Below are positions 24,900 through 34,345 of a stretch of 64,000 nt of DNA, one piece after another. The notes under the pieces are model-generated. The model saw only the letters and a program-made list of their open reading frames with translations, ran no database searches and had not been told where the DNA came from. Source of the stretch: Deltaproteobacteria bacterium (lineage in GTDB: Bacteria > Desulfobacterota > DSM-4660 > Desulfatiglandales > HGW-15); contig JAGVAP010000113.1 in NCBI GenBank assembly GCA_020060215.1, positions 12,761-76,760 on the forward strand. The letters are read 5' to 3'. Made by a program: the position numbers and the translations under genes. Positions within the stretch are counted from its first letter, which is position 1. Each line of letters starts with the position of its first letter.

Positions 24900-25946
24900 T
24901 CAGAGATTCTTCCAGCGATCCTGGTGGAATTCCTTGACGCTCCGGAGGATGACGTCCATGAAATCCCGATCCGCATTGGAGACGAGTGTCCCGGTGCTCG
25001 TGGTGGAGATCCCGGCCATCTCCATCAGGACGCTCTTCACGGAAACCGCAAGCCCTTCCACACTGTATCCGCCTTCCAGGGTCAGGACCAGCCTCCCGCC
25101 GCAGCAGGCCTGGGCCGTGTCCATGACCGATCGGGTGAGCGCCGCGAACCCTGCGGGGGTGACTCTCATCCCTCCCAACGGATCCCCTTCGTAGATGTCG
25201 AACCCGGCCGAGACCAGGATGAGGTCGGGTTTGAAGTCCATGGCGACCGGTTTGAGGATCCTCTCATAGACCGCAAGATACTCCTCGTCCCCGCACCCCA
25301 CGGGGAAAGGGACATTCACTGTATAGCCCCTTCCCTTTCCTTTTCCCGTCTCGCCGAAATCTCCCGTGCCCGGGTAATAGGGGTACTGATGGGTTGAAAA
25401 GAAGAGGACGGTGGGGTCCTCTTCAAAAGAATGCTGGGTGCCGTTTCCGTGATGGAGATCCCAGTCCACGATCAGCACGCGCTCGCAGTGCAGCCTTTCC
25501 TGTGCAAACCGCGCCGCCACGGCCACGTTGTTGAAGAGGCAGAAACCCATGGCCCTGCCTCTTTCGGCATGATGGCCCGGGGGCCGCACCAGTGCGAAGG
25601 CGTTGTCCAGTTCCCCGGAGCCGACCATGGAAACCGCCTGACAAAGCCCCCCTGCAGCCAGCAGGGCTGCTTCGTAAGAGCCGGCGCAGGTCTGCGTGTC
25701 AGGATCCAGATAGGTGAATTCCTGTCCCGCGGTTGCGGCCAGGGTGTCGAGAAAACGGGACGTATGGACCTGCAGGATCTCCTCCGGCTCAGCGGGCCTT
25801 ACAGGTACGTTGGGGAATCTACCGGCCATGTCGGGCGCGTCCAGCATCTCGTACACGGCCCGGAGGCGCTCAGGACTTTCCGGGTGGAACTCCCCCATAA
25901 AGTGGTTCATGTATTTCGGGTCTCTGACAATACCGGTTCGGTTCAT
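24900..25946 (-). CDS. histone deacetylase-family (AcuC/APAH-like) amidohydrolase
   Basis: 348 residues. Zinc-dependent deacetylase motifs are all present: LVRPPGHHAERGRAMGFCLF with the catalytic His-His pair, VDWDLHHGNGTQ with metal ligands Asp and His, SAGFDIYEGDP with the second metal Asp, and the closing LEGGYS. Bacterial members deacetylate acetylated proteins (AcuC acting on acetyl-CoA synthetase) or acetylpolyamines. The nearby acetyltransferase gene (24056) is transcribed in the same direction about 270 bp downstream, so the two could form an acylation/deacylation pair, though this is only positional inference. Start 25946 has GGGGAAG upstream. Confidence 0.92.
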   Translation of the reverse strand: MNRTGIVRDPKYMNHFMGEFHPESPERLRAVYEMLDAPDMAGRFPNVPVRPAEPEEILQVHTSRFLDTLAATAGQEFTYLDPDTQTCAGSYEAALLAAGGLCQAVSMVGSGELDNAFALVRPPGHHAERGRAMGFCLFNNVAVAARFAQERLHCERVLIVDWDLHHGNGTQHSFEEDPTVLFFSTHQYPYYPGTGDFGETGKGKGRGYTVNVPFPVGCGDEEYLAVYERILKPVAMDFKPDLILVSAGFDIYEGDPLGGMRVTPAGFAALTRSVMDTAQACCGGRLVLTLEGGYSVEGLAVSVKSVLMEMAGISTTSTGTLVSNADRDFMDVILRSVKEFHQDRWKNL

Positions 25947-26099
25947 CGGATCTTCCCCTGTCGTGCATCTCATGATACCAATAGCAGTTATTGGCTAATG
26001 GTTACAAGTGAATAGTTGACCCTCCGGGTCCCATACCGTCGCCTTTCTTCAACAATTCACCTGTAGCGAGTAACCGCTAACCTTCCCTTGCGAGGCGCC

Positions 26100-26414
26100 A
26101 TGTACTTTATCTTCATCGGCGGAGTTCAGCCAAGGACCAGAACCCTTGAGGAGCGGCCCAGGAGATGCCCTGCCTGCGGGCTTCATCAGGCCGTTCTCAA
26201 GAGAACGGACCACTACTTTTCGCTTTTTTTTATACCCCTCTTTCCCATTCAGAAAGGGACACCTTTTCTTGAATGCCGCAGTTGTGGTACCCTCTCGAGC
26301 GAGGCGGGAGAGACATGGACAACACCGGCTTCCACCTGCAGCCGTTGCGGCGCAAGACTCGACCCGGCATTCCGCTTCTGCCCGTCGTGTGGGAAGCCCG
26401 TGAACGATAAATGA
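26100..26414 (+). CDS. zinc-ribbon domain protein
   Basis: 104 residues beginning MYFIFIGGVQPRTRTLEERP. Three CXXC-type pairs are visible: CPACGL, ECRSCGT and then the C-terminal CSRCGA/CPSCGK ribbon. A hydrophobic stretch FSLFFIPLFPI between the first two pairs resembles the zinc_ribbon_15 family. Function is unknown. The ATG at 26100 follows GAGG; an in-frame TTG 12 bases earlier is less likely. Confidence 0.65.
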   Translation: MYFIFIGGVQPRTRTLEERPRRCPACGLHQAVLKRTDHYFSLFFIPLFPIQKGTPFLECRSCGTLSSEAGETWTTPASTCSRCGARLDPAFRFCPSCGKPVNDK

Positions 26415-26477
26415 CTCTTCGGCAGAGCCCGGTTCGCGGAATTGGACACCGGAAGAGGGGGGTCTAGCCCTTGGGCC

Positions 26478-26580
26478 CGTAGGATGGGTGAAGCGCAGCG
26501 AAACCCATCGATTCGTGAATCAAGGCTGAAGACGATGGGTTTTCCCCGCCTTGAGGCCTGCCGGGGTCCACCCATCCCAA
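26478..26580. repeat. intergenic palindromic repeat, GGATGGGT type
   Basis: TAGGATGGGTGAAGCGCAGC and GAAACCCATC are followed by the inverted GATGGGTTTT and CCACCCATCC. A related unit lies at 56218-56275 and a degenerate one near 45300. Confidence 0.6.
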
Positions 26581-26612
26581 CTATTCACCAGGAGCCGCTC
26601 GGAAGAAAACCG

Positions 26613-26924
26613 ATGAAGGGAAAAGCGCTGGAGGAACAGAAGAGGCTGGAGCTGCTGGAGGAGGCGGCTCAAGCCATTGGAATCGAGGTCCGGTACGAGC
26701 CCTTCAAAGGGGAGAACGCCATGGCAACCGGAGGCCTCTGCCGACTGAAAGGGAACTACCTCCTCATCATCAACCAACGCGCGGGATTGGGCGAAAGGAT
26801 CAACGCGATCGCCTCGGCCATCAACCGATTCGACCTGAGCACCACTTATTTGAGGCCGGGGCTCCGCGAGTTTCTGGAAGGTTTCCCGGCCGAAAAAGGC
26901 GATGCGGTCCTAGAACAGGAATGA
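26613..26924 (+). CDS. conserved hypothetical protein
   Basis: 103 residues beginning MKGKALEEQKRLELLEEAAQ. The central part (VRYEPFKGENAMATGG, LCRLKGNYLLIINQRAGLG, ERINAIASAINRFDL) resembles small uncharacterised proteins that I recall from Desulfobacterota, but no function is known to me. It has no membrane segment. The ATG at 26613 follows GGAAG. It converges on the accA-accD fusion and overlaps its 3' end by 15 bp. Confidence 0.55.
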   Translation: MKGKALEEQKRLELLEEAAQAIGIEVRYEPFKGENAMATGGLCRLKGNYLLIINQRAGLGERINAIASAINRFDLSTTYLRPGLREFLEGFPAEKGDAVLEQE

Positions 26925-28772
26925 CCTGCGCTTCTCCCGATTCGCCTTCTTCAACGCCCTCGAGTTTGTCCGCTTGTAGAGCTCCAGGTACTTGCTCACC
27001 GCGAACTTCATATCCCTCCGCTCGCAGATCTCCTGAATCCCCCTGATGTCGTGGTAGAAGTTCAGGGATTCGTAGATCTTCGATGAGAGCCGATGGAGGG
27101 AATCGGACCGAACCAGCTTCTCCTCCACCTCGAAGCCGCTTGCCTTCATCACCCTTGGTCCTGCGAAGATGACCAGCGCCCCGGGTTCAGCGATGGTAAT
27201 GTCCCCAAGGGCCGCGTAGCTGGCAATGGCTCCTCCGGTCGCCGGATCGGCCAGGATCGAGATATACGGCAGCCCCTGCTTCTTGAGGCGGTTGACCGAT
27301 TCCACGGTCTTGACCATCTGCATGAGGGCGGAGATCCCTTCATACAACCGGGCGCCGCCGGAACAGCAGACGCTGACCAGGGGAAGGTTCTCCTGGATCG
27401 CGTAGTCCACCGCCCTTCTGAACTTCTCTCCGAAGACCACCCCCATGGATCCGCCGCAGTAGTAGAACTCGCTGATCGCCATGACCACCTGGAATTGATG
27501 GATCCTCGCGCTGCCCACCACCAGGGACTCCTTGAAATGGGACCGGCCCTCCTGCCTGGCCAGGAAGTCCCTGTAGTAGTCGGTGATGGCTTCTTCCTCC
27601 AGCAGCTGATCGACCGTGAGATTCCTGTACAGCTCGTGGAAGCTCTCCAGGTCGGCCAGGCAGTCGATCCACCCTTCCGCCCCAAGGGTATAGGAGTGTC
27701 CGCAGGATGGGCAGACGTGGAAATTCTGGAGGAAATCCTTCAAGGGGATGAGCTTCCCGCATCCGCCCACCCTTTTCTCCTGGCCCTCCACGGCGCCGCA
27801 CTCGATGAACTCCTTGGCCTCCAGCCTTTCGGATTTCCCGTAATCGTCCGAGACCTCGGTCATGCTGGAGTAGTTCACGATCTTGATGTTGGGAGGCGGC
27901 TTGAAGAAGGCCTTTCGGATCGGGAGCTCGATATAACGCTTGAAATCGTAGAACTTCCCGGATCCCTTCGAAAGCCCGTATTTCCTGGCCCGGATTTCCC
28001 TGTTCCGGATGAGCTTCCGGATGCGCGATCGGGACAGCTCCCTCATGGAGCGGGTCAGAAACCTCCTGACCGACTCCGCCGTCTCCTGGCAATCTGCCAC
28101 ATCCTTGGAGGATGGAACGATCCGGTCGATGACATTCAGGTTCCTCAGCTCCTTGGCCGTCGGCTTGAGGATGGTGAGGGCGTCGTTGATGCGCGTAGGG
28201 TCGCGGAAGACGATGGAGGCCATGCTCTCGGGCGGCGCAGTGGCATAAAGGGCATCGTCCATCTGCCCCCGGATGTCGGTGACCTGAATGGCGAGGGCCC
28301 CGCCGCTTCCCCCTTCTCCCAGGACCAGGGATATGGTCCTTACCGGGATGGTGATGAACTCGCGGATCAGGTGCGCGATGAAAAAGGCCTGGAAGTGCTG
28401 AGCGGACTGCATGGCAATGTCCGCCCCATACGTGTCGATGAGACAGAAGACAAAGGAGTTTTCAGGGTCGGAAGCCGCCGCCTGCTTCAGCAGCCAGAGG
28501 ACCTGGGAATGCTCTTCCGCAGTCAACATCCCGTAGTTGAGCCGCTTCAGGTCCTCCGCGCTCCTGAGGTCGCCCGGCTTGGGCTTCTGCTGGCCGATGA
28601 CATAGAGATGCTTCCCCAGGTACTCACAGGTCCCGGCGACCAGCGAAACCCCCTTGCCCTCGACGTGATTGAAATCGGGGAAGAGCTTGTCGACCATGTC
28701 CGAAGCCCTGGGCCGGAAGGGGTTCCTCGTTCGCTTCTTGAAGATATCTACCAGTTCCATCTTGGTCATCAT
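26910..28772 (-). CDS. acetyl-CoA carboxylase carboxyltransferase, alpha-beta fusion
   Basis: A 620-residue protein joins the two carboxyltransferase subunits that are separate in most bacteria, with the alpha-like half first. Residues 1-260 resemble AccA ([15 protein letters not shown] crotonase-fold loop). Residues about 325-590 resemble AccD ([66 protein letters not shown]). Between them the AccD zinc finger is altered: ECGA, GGCGKL and CPSCGH rather than two regular CXXC pairs. The product would transfer carboxyl from carboxybiotin to acetyl-CoA (or another acyl-CoA) for malonyl-CoA synthesis. GGAGG precedes ATGATG, and the start overlaps the NUDIX stop by four bases. Confidence 0.88.
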   Translation of the reverse strand: MMTKMELVDIFKKRTRNPFRPRASDMVDKLFPDFNHVEGKGVSLVAGTCEYLGKHLYVIGQQKPKPGDLRSAEDLKRLNYGMLTAEEHSQVLWLLKQAAASDPENSFVFCLIDTYGADIAMQSAQHFQAFFIAHLIREFITIPVRTISLVLGEGGSGGALAIQVTDIRGQMDDALYATAPPESMASIVFRDPTRINDALTILKPTAKELRNLNVIDRIVPSSKDVADCQETAESVRRFLTRSMRELSRSRIRKLIRNREIRARKYGLSKGSGKFYDFKRYIELPIRKAFFKPPPNIKIVNYSSMTEVSDDYGKSERLEAKEFIECGAVEGQEKRVGGCGKLIPLKDFLQNFHVCPSCGHSYTLGAEGWIDCLADLESFHELYRNLTVDQLLEEEAITDYYRDFLARQEGRSHFKESLVVGSARIHQFQVVMAISEFYYCGGSMGVVFGEKFRRAVDYAIQENLPLVSVCCSGGARLYEGISALMQMVKTVESVNRLKKQGLPYISILADPATGGAIASYAALGDITIAEPGALVIFAGPRVMKASGFEVEEKLVRSDSLHRLSSKIYESLNFYHDIRGIQEICERRDMKFAVSKYLELYKRTNSRALKKANREKRRSFLF

Positions 28773-29242
28773 GGTTCCTCCCGGACGCTACCCCTGTCCG
28801 GCATCGGGCGGCTCGCCCTGAAATAGTCCTTCAGGATCTTTCCGTGATCGAATGCGAGATCTTCGGGGAGGTTCTCCGGATGAAAGACAGCGGTCTCCTT
28901 CGCGTCGTCTCCGGCCCGCAGCTCGCCCTTTCCCCTGCCTGTAAAAACCACCGTGATGGTATGGAACCGCGGGTCGCGAGCAGGGTCGGAATAGGCCCCG
29001 AACTGCCGAAGCCGGTCGACCTCCAGGGAAGTCTCTTCCCTGGCCTCCCTGAGCGCCGCAGCCTCGAGGGTCTCGCCGTAGTCGACAAAGCCCCCCGGCA
29101 GGGCCCAGCCAGGGGGTGGGTTCTTTCTCTTCACCAGGACGATCCCGCCGCTCTTCTCGATGATGACGTCCACCGTCGGGATCGGGTTCCTGTACTTCTC
29201 CACCTCTTTGCCGCAATGGGGGCACTGAAGCCGATCTTTCAT
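28769..29242 (-). CDS. NUDIX hydrolase with N-terminal zinc ribbon
   Basis: 157 residues. The Nudix box reads [20 protein letters not shown] followed by ETSLEV, matching GX5EX7REUXEEXGU closely (Ser where Gly is usual). A CPHCGKEV pair near the N-terminus suggests a small zinc site, as in some NADH pyrophosphatase or ADP-ribose relatives. It hydrolyses a nucleoside diphosphate linked to another moiety; the substrate is unknown. It overlaps the genes on both sides by ATGA junctions, so it is translationally coupled in an operon with the CDP-alcohol phosphotransferase and the AccA-AccD fusion. Confidence 0.9.
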   Translation of the reverse strand: MKDRLQCPHCGKEVEKYRNPIPTVDVIIEKSGGIVLVKRKNPPPGWALPGGFVDYGETLEAAALREAREETSLEVDRLRQFGAYSDPARDPRFHTITVVFTGRGKGELRAGDDAKETAVFHPENLPEDLAFDHGKILKDYFRASRPMPDRGSVREEP

Positions 29243-29904
29243 CGCCCGCCTCTGCCGGACACGAGCTCTCTTCTCGTGTGCACCATCCTCGAAAGGGCCG
29301 TCGCATTCGTGGCAACGGCGAGGATGACGACGGTCGCTTTGACCATCACAAGACCCACGACCGGAATGGCTCCGAGAAGTGATCCCAGGATCAGGAAGGT
29401 GATCCTCTCAGGCCTCTGCATGACGCCTTTCCTGCATTCCACCCCGAGCCCCTCCGCCCGCGCCCTCGTGTAGCTCACCATGAAGGAGCCGGCAATGGCC
29501 ATGGTGATGGCGATGATCGTCAAGGGACTCGGCTCGGCCCCGGGGAGGGCTACCCCAAGGCCCGCACCGCCGGCGAAGTGGTAGGCCATCCCCGCAAATG
29601 GGAAGAGGTCGCTGTACCTGTCCAGGGTGCTGTCGAAAAATGCGCCGAAACGGCTCTGCTTGTTCGCCAGCCTGGCGATATGCCCATCCAGCGTGTCGCA
29701 GACCCCGGCCAGGATGAGAAAGCAGGCCCCGCCGAAAAAAGAGCCCTTTGCGTAGAAGAGGCCGGCCAGAAGACTGACCGCCAATCCCGCAACCGTCAGG
29801 ATATGGGGGTGGATCCCCGCCCGGGCGAGCAGCTCGGCTACGGGCGATATGAGTTTCAGGTATCTTTCCCGGTTCTTCGCGCCCAGGAAAAAGATGTCGG
29901 ACAC
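29239..29904 (-). CDS. CDP-alcohol phosphatidyltransferase family protein
   Basis: About 221 residues with five or six membrane helices. The family signature DX2DGX2ARX8GX3DX3D is present as [20 protein letters not shown] followed by FFDSTLDR. Members displace CMP from a CDP-linked lipid with an alcohol, for example glycerol phosphate or inositol phosphate, in the inner membrane. The layout is close to PgsA-like or archaetidylinositol-phosphate-synthase-like enzymes; the acceptor is not evident. The GTG at 29904 is preferred because AAGGGGGT precedes it. It is the first gene of the operon with NUDIX and accA-accD. Confidence 0.87.
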   Translation of the reverse strand: MSDIFFLGAKNRERYLKLISPVAELLARAGIHPHILTVAGLAVSLLAGLFYAKGSFFGGACFLILAGVCDTLDGHIARLANKQSRFGAFFDSTLDRYSDLFPFAGMAYHFAGGAGLGVALPGAEPSPLTIIAITMAIAGSFMVSYTRARAEGLGVECRKGVMQRPERITFLILGSLLGAIPVVGLVMVKATVVILAVATNATALSRMVHTRRELVSGRGGR

Positions 29905-30135
29905 GTTCGACCCCCTTCGAAGCGGAGAGGGGTGAGGATACCAGAGCACTATCGGGTTGTCAAAAGGGAGTTCGCGGCGCGGCGGGTGGTGGTCCAGAGT
30001 GGAGGCGAAAGTCTTCTCTATTGAGAATTCGGTATGTTCAGCGTTCAGGGTTCAGGGAAAGACATCCATCACCTGCGTCCCCCCATGGCTGGCTTTCTGG
30101 AACCACGCGCTAGAGCAAAGAGGTGGAGCCCGAAA

Positions 30136-30714
30136 TCAGAAGTTTCCCCTGGAGACCTCGCGATCCACGTATTGGCAGAGGAGCTCGGAGATCTTCTCCG
30201 GGGGGCTGATGATGAAATAGTGGGCGATTACCGCATGCGCCATTTCATGGGCGAGAATTCCCACGGAGACCCTCTCCAGGTTTACGTAGATGGTATTGTT
30301 CTCCTTCCAGTAGAATGCAGGAGCGGGGGTGGGCTTCCCGGTGATTTGATCAAAGGCGACGGACAGTTCTTCCTGGTCTCGGAACAATCGGACCTGGACC
30401 CTCATGTCCGGCTTCGGCATTTCGAGGATCGACTGCACCCTCTGGAAGAGCTGATCGATGTACCTGCCTGCCTTGACTTCCTGTGGCTTTTTGCCGGCCA
30501 TGAATATCTGGTTGAGGGAGACGGTGAGCGCGCCGGGCTGGATCTTCTGGGCAAAGCGATCGAGCTGTCCCGGCTCCTGGTAGTGGATGGACGCGAACCT
30601 GGAGTTGTGAACCCCCTCCTGCCCCTGTGCATCCTGAACCCGGCTGAAACAGCATACGACGAGCACCAAAGGAATGGATATCGTGAAGCCCCTGCTGAAG
30701 AACCATCTCCCCAC
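30136..30714 (-). CDS. exported HEXXH protein, putative metallopeptidase-like
   Basis: 192 residues with an N-terminal signal peptide (FTISIPLVLVVCCFS). The motif LAHEMAHAVIAHYF near residue 155 is a zincin HEXXH site, and the later glutamate in PEKISELLCQYVDRE could be a third ligand. The central part (QVRLFRDQEELSVAFDQITG) resembles secreted substrate-recognition domains but I cannot name the family. The GTG start at 30714 lies 12 bases after the stop of the HAMP gene, so the two are probably co-transcribed. Location is periplasmic or outer membrane. Confidence 0.65.
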   Translation of the reverse strand: MGRWFFSRGFTISIPLVLVVCCFSRVQDAQGQEGVHNSRFASIHYQEPGQLDRFAQKIQPGALTVSLNQIFMAGKKPQEVKAGRYIDQLFQRVQSILEMPKPDMRVQVRLFRDQEELSVAFDQITGKPTPAPAFYWKENNTIYVNLERVSVGILAHEMAHAVIAHYFIISPPEKISELLCQYVDREVSRGNF

Positions 30715-30725
30715 CTTTCGCCCCT

Positions 30726-31298
30726 CTATCGGCCGGTCTTGAAAAGGTATTGGGTCTTCTCCTGCAGGGTGTCAAGATCCCTTTGCATCTCTTCCGGACC
30801 CCAGCCCTGCGTCTGGGCCTTTTTCCTGACCCGATCGATCTCCTCCTGGATCTGGGAAACGCGCTCCCGCAGGTTCTCGATGGTGCTGTTCAAGGTGGCG
30901 GCAAAATCCGAAAGCTCATCATGCTCCCGCAGTTTGACCGAGAATGAGAGGTCCCCGGATCCGAGATTTTCGAGACTCTTGCCCAAGCGGTAAAGAGGGC
31001 CCGCAATCTTGTGAGATACATAGAGGGTGACGGCAATGGTCGCCCCGATGAGCGCGACCAGGACCACCGCGTTGGTGATCAGCAGGGACGGGAGGATCGC
31101 CTCTCCCGTCCTCTCGAGCGCCAGATGGTGGTAGCGATAGGTGGCGGTGAGGGTGTTCTTCGAAAAGAAATAGACCAGGAGGCTGGCGGCCACCATGGCG
31201 GCCAGCGCGATGGTGCAGAATTTGAGGATGAACCTCCGCTGAAAGGCCTTCTGGATGTAGACAATGCGACGCCGGTAGGTTCTTTGCTGGCCTGACAT
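30726..31298 (-). CDS. membrane protein with HAMP domain, no output domain
   Basis: 190 residues. A basic N-terminus is followed by one transmembrane helix (about 24-45), a short periplasmic loop of about 35 residues, a second helix (about 70-95), a HAMP linker beginning SHKIAGPLYRLGKSLENLGS, and a coiled coil (LRERVSQIQEEIDRVRKKA). There is no kinase, cyclase or methyl-accepting module, so it is either a scaffold or acts through protein contact. ATG 31298 follows AAAGGAA. It is followed by the exported HEXXH protein gene. Confidence 0.75.
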   Translation of the reverse strand: MSGQQRTYRRRIVYIQKAFQRRFILKFCTIALAAMVAASLLVYFFSKNTLTATYRYHHLALERTGEAILPSLLITNAVVLVALIGATIAVTLYVSHKIAGPLYRLGKSLENLGSGDLSFSVKLREHDELSDFAATLNSTIENLRERVSQIQEEIDRVRKKAQTQGWGPEEMQRDLDTLQEKTQYLFKTGR

Positions 31299-31598
31299 GC
31301 GGTTGTTCCTTTCTCGATCTGTCGGCGATCGGCCCTCGACGATCAGCCGGTGCTTGTCCGGAAACAAGGGTTTCCGGATTCGAGCGATCAGCGCTCGGCC
31401 CAGCGGCTGGCCAAGGCCAGTTTGATCGAACAGGAAAACTTTACAGGGTGATCAGGTTTCGGGTGTCAGCCCGGTAGTCCATCCATTTCCTGACACAACC
31501 TTCAACCTCTAACTTGTCGAAGTTCCATACGAGCCGTCAGCTAAAGACATTGCACGACAGGTCTTTGCCGATCGCTGAAAGCTGGGCAGCTTCTTCTC
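31299..31598. other. intergenic region with repeat family B
   Basis: Besides the repeat at 31405-31515 there is nothing recognisable. Confidence 0.4.
31405..31515 (+). repeat. dispersed repeat family B, copy 1
   Basis: Matches 35862-35980 along its length; shared landmarks include GGCCAAGGCCAGTTTGATCG, AACAGGAAA, CTTTACAGGGTG, TCAGGTTTCGGGTGTCAGCC and CGGTAGTCCATCCATTTCCT. A short piece recurs near 10345. Both full copies are noncoding. Confidence 0.75.
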
Positions 31599-32171
31599 TC
31601 AATGAAGGGCCTTCAGGTTCTCCTCGTGAATGGTGATTCGTGCGTTCTTCCAGAGGCGGTCGACCCAGGCATCGAGCGCCTTTTTCTTCTTCATTTCCCT
31701 GATGTTGCTCTCGATGGTCTGCACCAGCTGATCGAGGGGTGGACACCCCGGATCCTTGCGGACCATCTCCTTGTACTGATCCTCCACCTCTTCCATGGTA
31801 ACCAGGATGTCTTTTTCCAATCTCGCTGCCTCCTTCTTCAGAAGGTTGGTAATCAGGGTCTGTTCCCAGAATTTCTCAATGGTCTGCCGGAAGTCGTCCT
31901 CCTTGTCCAGGCCCTGTGAGACGGCCGCCTGGATGAGGAGTTCCTTCCGGATTCGGCCATTGAGACACTCCTTCTTGTCCGCAGGGGTCAGCCCCACGAT
32001 CTTGTGGTATCGGGCCGAGTCTGCCAGTTCCAGGCAGAAATCGGCCTCGTTGATGACGTAATCGTTTACCTGGGCAATGGGTTTTCCTTGATGGGGGCTC
32101 TTGTCGCTGCAAGAGAGGAAAAGTCCAACGATGAACAAGGAACAAAGGCCTAAGGTTCTGAGTGCAGCCAT
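31599..32171 (-). CDS. SurA-like periplasmic chaperone lipoprotein
   Basis: 190 residues. The signal peptide ends at a lipobox (GLFLSCSDKS), so the mature protein is a lipoprotein. The following segment IAQVNDYVINEADFCLELAD and the helical middle (KKECLNGRIRKELLIQAAVS) match the SurA N-terminal chaperone domain; no parvulin isomerase domain follows. It probably chaperones outer-membrane or surface proteins. It is divergent from the TPR/beta-barrel gene at 32348, with 176 bp between the starts, so it may escort that barrel or its client. GGGAGG precedes the ATG. Confidence 0.75.
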   Translation of the reverse strand: MAALRTLGLCSLFIVGLFLSCSDKSPHQGKPIAQVNDYVINEADFCLELADSARYHKIVGLTPADKKECLNGRIRKELLIQAAVSQGLDKEDDFRQTIEKFWEQTLITNLLKKEAARLEKDILVTMEEVEDQYKEMVRKDPGCPPLDQLVQTIESNIREMKKKKALDAWVDRLWKNARITIHEENLKALH

Positions 32172-32347
32172 GTGGTGACCTCCCGCATCAGAGTCTCTGC
32201 CTTAGAATATTTCGATCAGATTTTCAACGAGTTTTTTCTTGCGCCAGGCGGCTGCGGAGTTCACAAAAATTCTGTTGGACAATCTGGTCTTTTTGTGCTT
32301 TTTTACTCACGCCTTTTTCCTCAGGATTTTTCCCCCGGAGCCTCTAT

Positions 32348-33886
32348 ATGGAGCGGCAAAAACCGCCCTTGCACCTGCGATCCCTGATCTGGATTTTCCT
32401 GTCGATCTTCCTGATGTTCTGCCACACCGCTGCCCAATGCGAAGACCGCCTCTTGCTCGAAGGGATCGAACTCTACAAACAGGAGAGCTACGGTGAGGCG
32501 GCCAGGGTGCTGGAAGCGGCCCGCAAACAGGAGCCGCGTTCCTCCACGGCAGCCTTTTTCCTGGGGCTGACCTACAAACAACTCATGGATTACCAGAAGG
32601 CCCTTCCGCACCTCAGGGACGCCGTGACCCTGGAGCCGAAGATCAAAGAGGCGCTGGTGGAGCTGATCGAGGTCCTTTTTCACCTCTACGAAGAAGGCAA
32701 GGTGGATGAGGCCAAGAAATGGATCCAGGTGGCTGAAGCGGAGGATATCTACCCCGCGAAGGTTGCGTTTCTGAAGGGGCTGATCCTGGCCAAGGAGGGG
32801 AACTATACGGCTGCCCGAGAGGCATTTGAAAAGGCGAAGTCGCTGGACGACAGCCTTGCCCAGTCGGCGGACGTGCAGATCGCGCTCACCCATCTCGGCG
32901 AGAACGAACCCAGGAAGGCGAGGGAAAGGCTGAGGACCGCCATACAACAGGACCCCACCACCGATCTCGCAGCCTTTGCCCGCCAATACCAGGATCTGGT
33001 CGAGAGACGGATCGATATCGAAAAGACCTTCCGCATCACCTTCTCCACGTTCGGCCAATATGACACGAACGTGGTCCTCAAGCCGGTCGAAGGTTCTCTG
33101 GCGCCGGACATCACCAACGAAGACAGCCGCGTGCTGTCCAGCTCCCTGCGGTTCGATTATCTGCCGGTATTCGAAGGCCCCTGGCTCTTCAATGCGCAGT
33201 ACGCGATCAGCGGCAACTGGCACCAGAGGTACTCGACCTCCCATGACGCGATCAGCAACGGCCTCTACATGGCCCCCGGATATAATTTCGGAAATTCGGC
33301 CCTGAACCTCGCCTTGCGTTACAACCATGCCCTGGTCCGAAACCCGAGCTACAAGCAGTACGTGGATGTGTTCAGTGCCGGCCCCCTCTACCGTACCCTG
33401 CTGATGGAAAATCAGATCCTCGAACTTTTCGCCGGTTACAGCCTGAGCGAATACGCCGATCCCCCCCTGATCGATGAAGAAGACCGGGACTCGGACCGGT
33501 TCAATACCTATGCGAACTGGGTGTGGCTCTTCAAGAAGGATGCTTTTTTCAGCCTGAAGTACGATTACAGCCACGATGACGCGGACGGGTCCAACTGGGT
33601 GAACAGCGGGCACAGCTTCACCTTTGCCCTGACTCTCCCGCTGGTGGAAAAACTGAGCCTCCAGGTGAGCGGCGAGGCGCTCCTGCAGAACTACCGGAAC
33701 GTCCATACCATCTTCGGCGAAAAACGGGATGACGAGTTCTACACGGGGACGGCCGGGCTGAGCTACGAGTGGATCAGGAACCTGAACCTCATCGCGCAGT
33801 ACACTTACAGCAAACAGGATTCGAACTTCCCGATCTACGAGTATGACCGGTCTATCTATGCTCTCGGGTTTGAATATCGATTCTAG
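32348..33886 (+). CDS. outer-membrane protein with TPR domain and beta-barrel
   Basis: 512 residues. A signal peptide (SLIWIFLSIFLMFCHTAAQC) precedes about five TPR-like repeats (40-220; for example FFLGLTYKQLMDYQKALPHL). From residue about 230 the sequence alternates polar and aromatic residues in 14 or so strands, ends in YALGFEYRF with a C-terminal phenylalanine, and looks like an outer-membrane beta-barrel. The layout (periplasmic TPR plus C-terminal barrel) is that of Slam-type exporters and of some polysaccharide-secretion porins; I cannot tell which. GGAG lies before the ATG. The SurA-like gene is divergent, and LuxR, PilZ and FecR-domain genes follow. Confidence 0.75.
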   Translation: MERQKPPLHLRSLIWIFLSIFLMFCHTAAQCEDRLLLEGIELYKQESYGEAARVLEAARKQEPRSSTAAFFLGLTYKQLMDYQKALPHLRDAVTLEPKIKEALVELIEVLFHLYEEGKVDEAKKWIQVAEAEDIYPAKVAFLKGLILAKEGNYTAAREAFEKAKSLDDSLAQSADVQIALTHLGENEPRKARERLRTAIQQDPTTDLAAFARQYQDLVERRIDIEKTFRITFSTFGQYDTNVVLKPVEGSLAPDITNEDSRVLSSSLRFDYLPVFEGPWLFNAQYAISGNWHQRYSTSHDAISNGLYMAPGYNFGNSALNLALRYNHALVRNPSYKQYVDVFSAGPLYRTLLMENQILELFAGYSLSEYADPPLIDEEDRDSDRFNTYANWVWLFKKDAFFSLKYDYSHDDADGSNWVNSGHSFTFALTLPLVEKLSLQVSGEALLQNYRNVHTIFGEKRDDEFYTGTAGLSYEWIRNLNLIAQYTYSKQDSNFPIYEYDRSIYALGFEYRF

Positions 33887-34034
33887 TGTCGTTTCCATCC
33901 AGAAATGGATGGAGCTGTCGGCCGTCAGCTTTCAGCGTTCAGCAAGGCACTTGTTTTTCGCTGACCGCTTGTATGGAGACCAAATGGATGCAGGATTCAG
34001 GACGCAGGATCCCGGTTAAAGACAGTCTACAACA

Positions 34035-34166
34035 TGGGTCTCTTGGTTCTTTCTTTCATCCCGGATCCTGCAGCTTGGATCCTGGATCCGTCGAATCCGC
34101 CGAGGACCGGCTCCGGAAGTTTCTCCATTTGATTAGACCGGCCCCCGGCCAGAAGCAATGCTCGTA
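34035..34166 (+). repeat. dispersed repeat family A, copy 2
   Basis: Inverted relative to the copy at 397-526 and nearly identical to it. The match runs on into the adjacent REP-like palindromes. Confidence 0.75.
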
Positions 34167-34177
34167 TGAGACTTCAT

Positions 34178-34345
34178 CTTCTGGAGCAAGCTCCAGCGCT
34201 TGCGATTCCTTCAACTCCAAGGGGTCGCAGGCAGGAGCTTGCCTCTACAGGAGAGAAAACCACAGATCGCAAGCAGGAGCTTGCTCCCTACAGAAGAGAA
34301 GAGCGCAGATCGCAAGCCAGGAGCTTGCTCCTACAGGAGAAAAGA
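34178..34345. repeat. cluster of four REP-like palindromes
   Basis: Units: GGAGCAAGCTCCAGCGCTTG, then three direct copies of the form ATCGCAAGCAGGAGCTTGCT followed by CCTACAG, spaced about 45 bases apart. The first is inverted relative to the others. Spacers are short and dissimilar but contain GAGAAA pieces. Confidence 0.8.

Noticed and set aside
27093..28826. Long plus-strand frame opposite the AccA-AccD fusion
   Set aside because: It is the antisense shadow of a high-GC gene: rich in Gly/Arg/Pro/Asp/His, no start signal, no homology. The same applies to the long frames opposite cooS (56795-58480), the glycosyltransferase (49914-51749) and the barrel gene (32321-33898).
32348..33886. A firm call of Slam (DUF560) for the TPR-barrel protein
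   Set aside because: The layout fits, but I see no diagnostic motif and no lipoprotein client with a Slam-recognised domain, so the family is left open.
34178..34345. A small CRISPR array
   Set aside because: Repeats are inexact, the first is inverted, spacers contain shared GAGAAA pieces, and no cas genes are nearby. REP-like clustering explains it better.
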